Source: Eggerthellaceae bacterium
Lineage (GTDB): Bacteria > Actinomycetota > Coriobacteriia > Coriobacteriales > Eggerthellaceae
Assembly (NCBI GenBank): GCA_900754495.1
Contig: CAAEDC010000203.1
Span: forward strand, 1 to 6,599
Length of the DNA: 6,599 nucleotides
Direction: 5' to 3'
The translations under genes and the position numbers were made by a program. Shown here piece after piece: positions 5,885 to 6,599 of the stretch (positions are counted from its first letter, which is position 1; every line of letters begins with the position of its first letter). The notes under the pieces were generated by a model. It searched no databases. It saw only the letters and a program-made list of their open reading frames with translations, and was not told the DNA's origin.

Positions 5885-6599
5885 TCAGCCCACCGGGCCC
5901 CAGCGCCCGTCCGGATAGCGCGCGGCGATCCCCGACGCCTCCGCCTCGGCGAGCCTGACGGCGAGCCAGCTGCGCGCGTCCCGATCGCCGCAATGCCGCT
6001 GCGCGAGGGCGACCAGATCGTCCATCCTCATCGGCTCCACGGCCAGCGCCGCCGCGACGGGGTCGAGCGGCGCCTCCTTGCGGGCGCGCCGCGCGCCTCC
6101 GTCTCGCCCCGCCTCCTTGGCGGTTTCCTGCTTGAGGCAGCCGAACAGCGAGAACAGCGCGTCGTCGAACGAGTCGTCGTCGACGATCGGCGAGGCCCCC
6201 TGGTACAGGAGCCGGTTGGCGCCCCGCGACGAGGCCGCCGTGATGGCGCCGGGGATGACAAGCACGTCGCGCGAGGCGGAGAGCGCCTCGTCGGCCGTCG
6301 AGAACGTCCCCGACGGCAGCCCCGCCTCGACGATGAGCGTCGCGCGGGCAAGCGAGGCGATGAGCCGGTTGCGACGGCGGAAGGTCCATCCCAGCGGCTG
6401 GAACCCCCAGGGGTTCTCGGACACGAGCGCGCCTCCCCCTTCGACAATGCGGCGGAACAGCCCCGCGTGCTCGCGGGGGTAGATCCGGTCGCAGCCGCCG
6501 CCGAGGAACGCGACGGTGCGGCCGCCGGCGTCGAGCGCCCCCTCGTGGGCGGCGGCATCGCAGCCGCGCGCCCCTCCCGACACCACCGTCACGCCGCGC
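5885..6599 (-). CDS. dprA: DNA-processing protein DprA/Smf, 5' end outside the window
   Basis: DprA binds incoming single-stranded DNA during natural transformation and loads RecA; it is also widely kept in non-competent bacteria. About 237 residues are visible. The frame is open through the window edge, and the first possible start, GTG at 6590-6592, falls inside a conserved strand, so the N-terminus is missing. Seen, numbering from that GTG: SGGARGCD (5-12), DRIYPREHAGLF (35-46), SENPWG (59-64), FRRRNRLIASL (71-81), SGTFSTADEAL (94-104) and VIPGAI (112-117). Together these are the Rossmann-like DprA fold. After a basic linker (about 158-175), residues 176-235 look like the family's C-terminal winged-helix domain. 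Several motif positions differ from the usual form: GARGCD for GARGID, PREH for PxxN and FRRRNR for FPxRNR. The stop TGA is 105 bases before the M23 start. Confidence 0.9.
   Translation of the reverse strand, partial: RGVTVVSGGARGCDAAAHEGALDAGGRTVAFLGGGCDRIYPREHAGLFRRIVEGGGALVSENPWGFQPLGWTFRRRNRLIASLARATLIVEAGLPSGTFSTADEALSASRDVLVIPGAITAASSRGANRLLYQGASPIVDDDSFDDALFSLFGCLKQETAKEAGRDGGARRARKEAPLDPVAAALAVEPMRMDDLVALAQRHCGDRDARSWLAVRLAEAEASGIAARYPDGRWGPVG

Overview
The window is GC-rich chromosomal DNA packed with genes on one strand. All six genes are on the minus strand, so transcription runs from high to low coordinates: dprA (5' end cut by the window edge), a secreted coiled-coil M23 peptidase, a PDZ/radical-SAM/DUF512 protein, der, plsY and gpsA. 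The gene set suggests a high-GC Gram-positive-type anaerobe. The PcsB-like secreted M23 enzyme, the DUF512 protein next to der, and the direct phosphate-based acyl-G3P pathway all fit. My best guess is an actinobacterial Coriobacteriia (Eggerthella/Gordonibacter-like) lineage, with a GC-rich Clostridia relative as the alternative. This is inferred from gene order and protein style, not from a database match.

Layout: 5885-6599 holds the C-terminal two thirds or so of DprA. A 105-base gap (5780-5884) follows and carries a good extended -10 promoter for the next gene. The M23 peptidase (4610-5779) is followed after 12 bases by the DUF512 gene (3143-4597), and after 28 bases by der (1795-3114). 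A 97-base der-plsY gap (1696-1794) contains two GC-rich inverted repeats and two tiny ORFs. plsY (1048-1695, TTG start) and gpsA (31-1032) are 15 bases apart. The first 30 bases hold nothing I can assign. I saw no tRNA, rRNA, CRISPR array, insertion sequence or convincing intrinsic terminator.

Functionally the downstream pair is tightly linked: GpsA makes sn-glycerol-3-phosphate and PlsY acylates it, the first two committed steps of phospholipid synthesis. Der is the double-GTPase 50S assembly factor. The M23 protein acts outside the membrane on peptidoglycan. The run from the M23 promoter to gpsA could be one growth-related operon covering wall remodelling, ribosome assembly and membrane lipid synthesis, with the DUF512 radical SAM protein as the uncharacterised member.

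This is mostly an ordinary housekeeping region. I do not see a clearly new system. The best leads are the orphan radical SAM enzyme and its N-terminal extension, the structured der-plsY gap, and unusual residues in DprA motifs.
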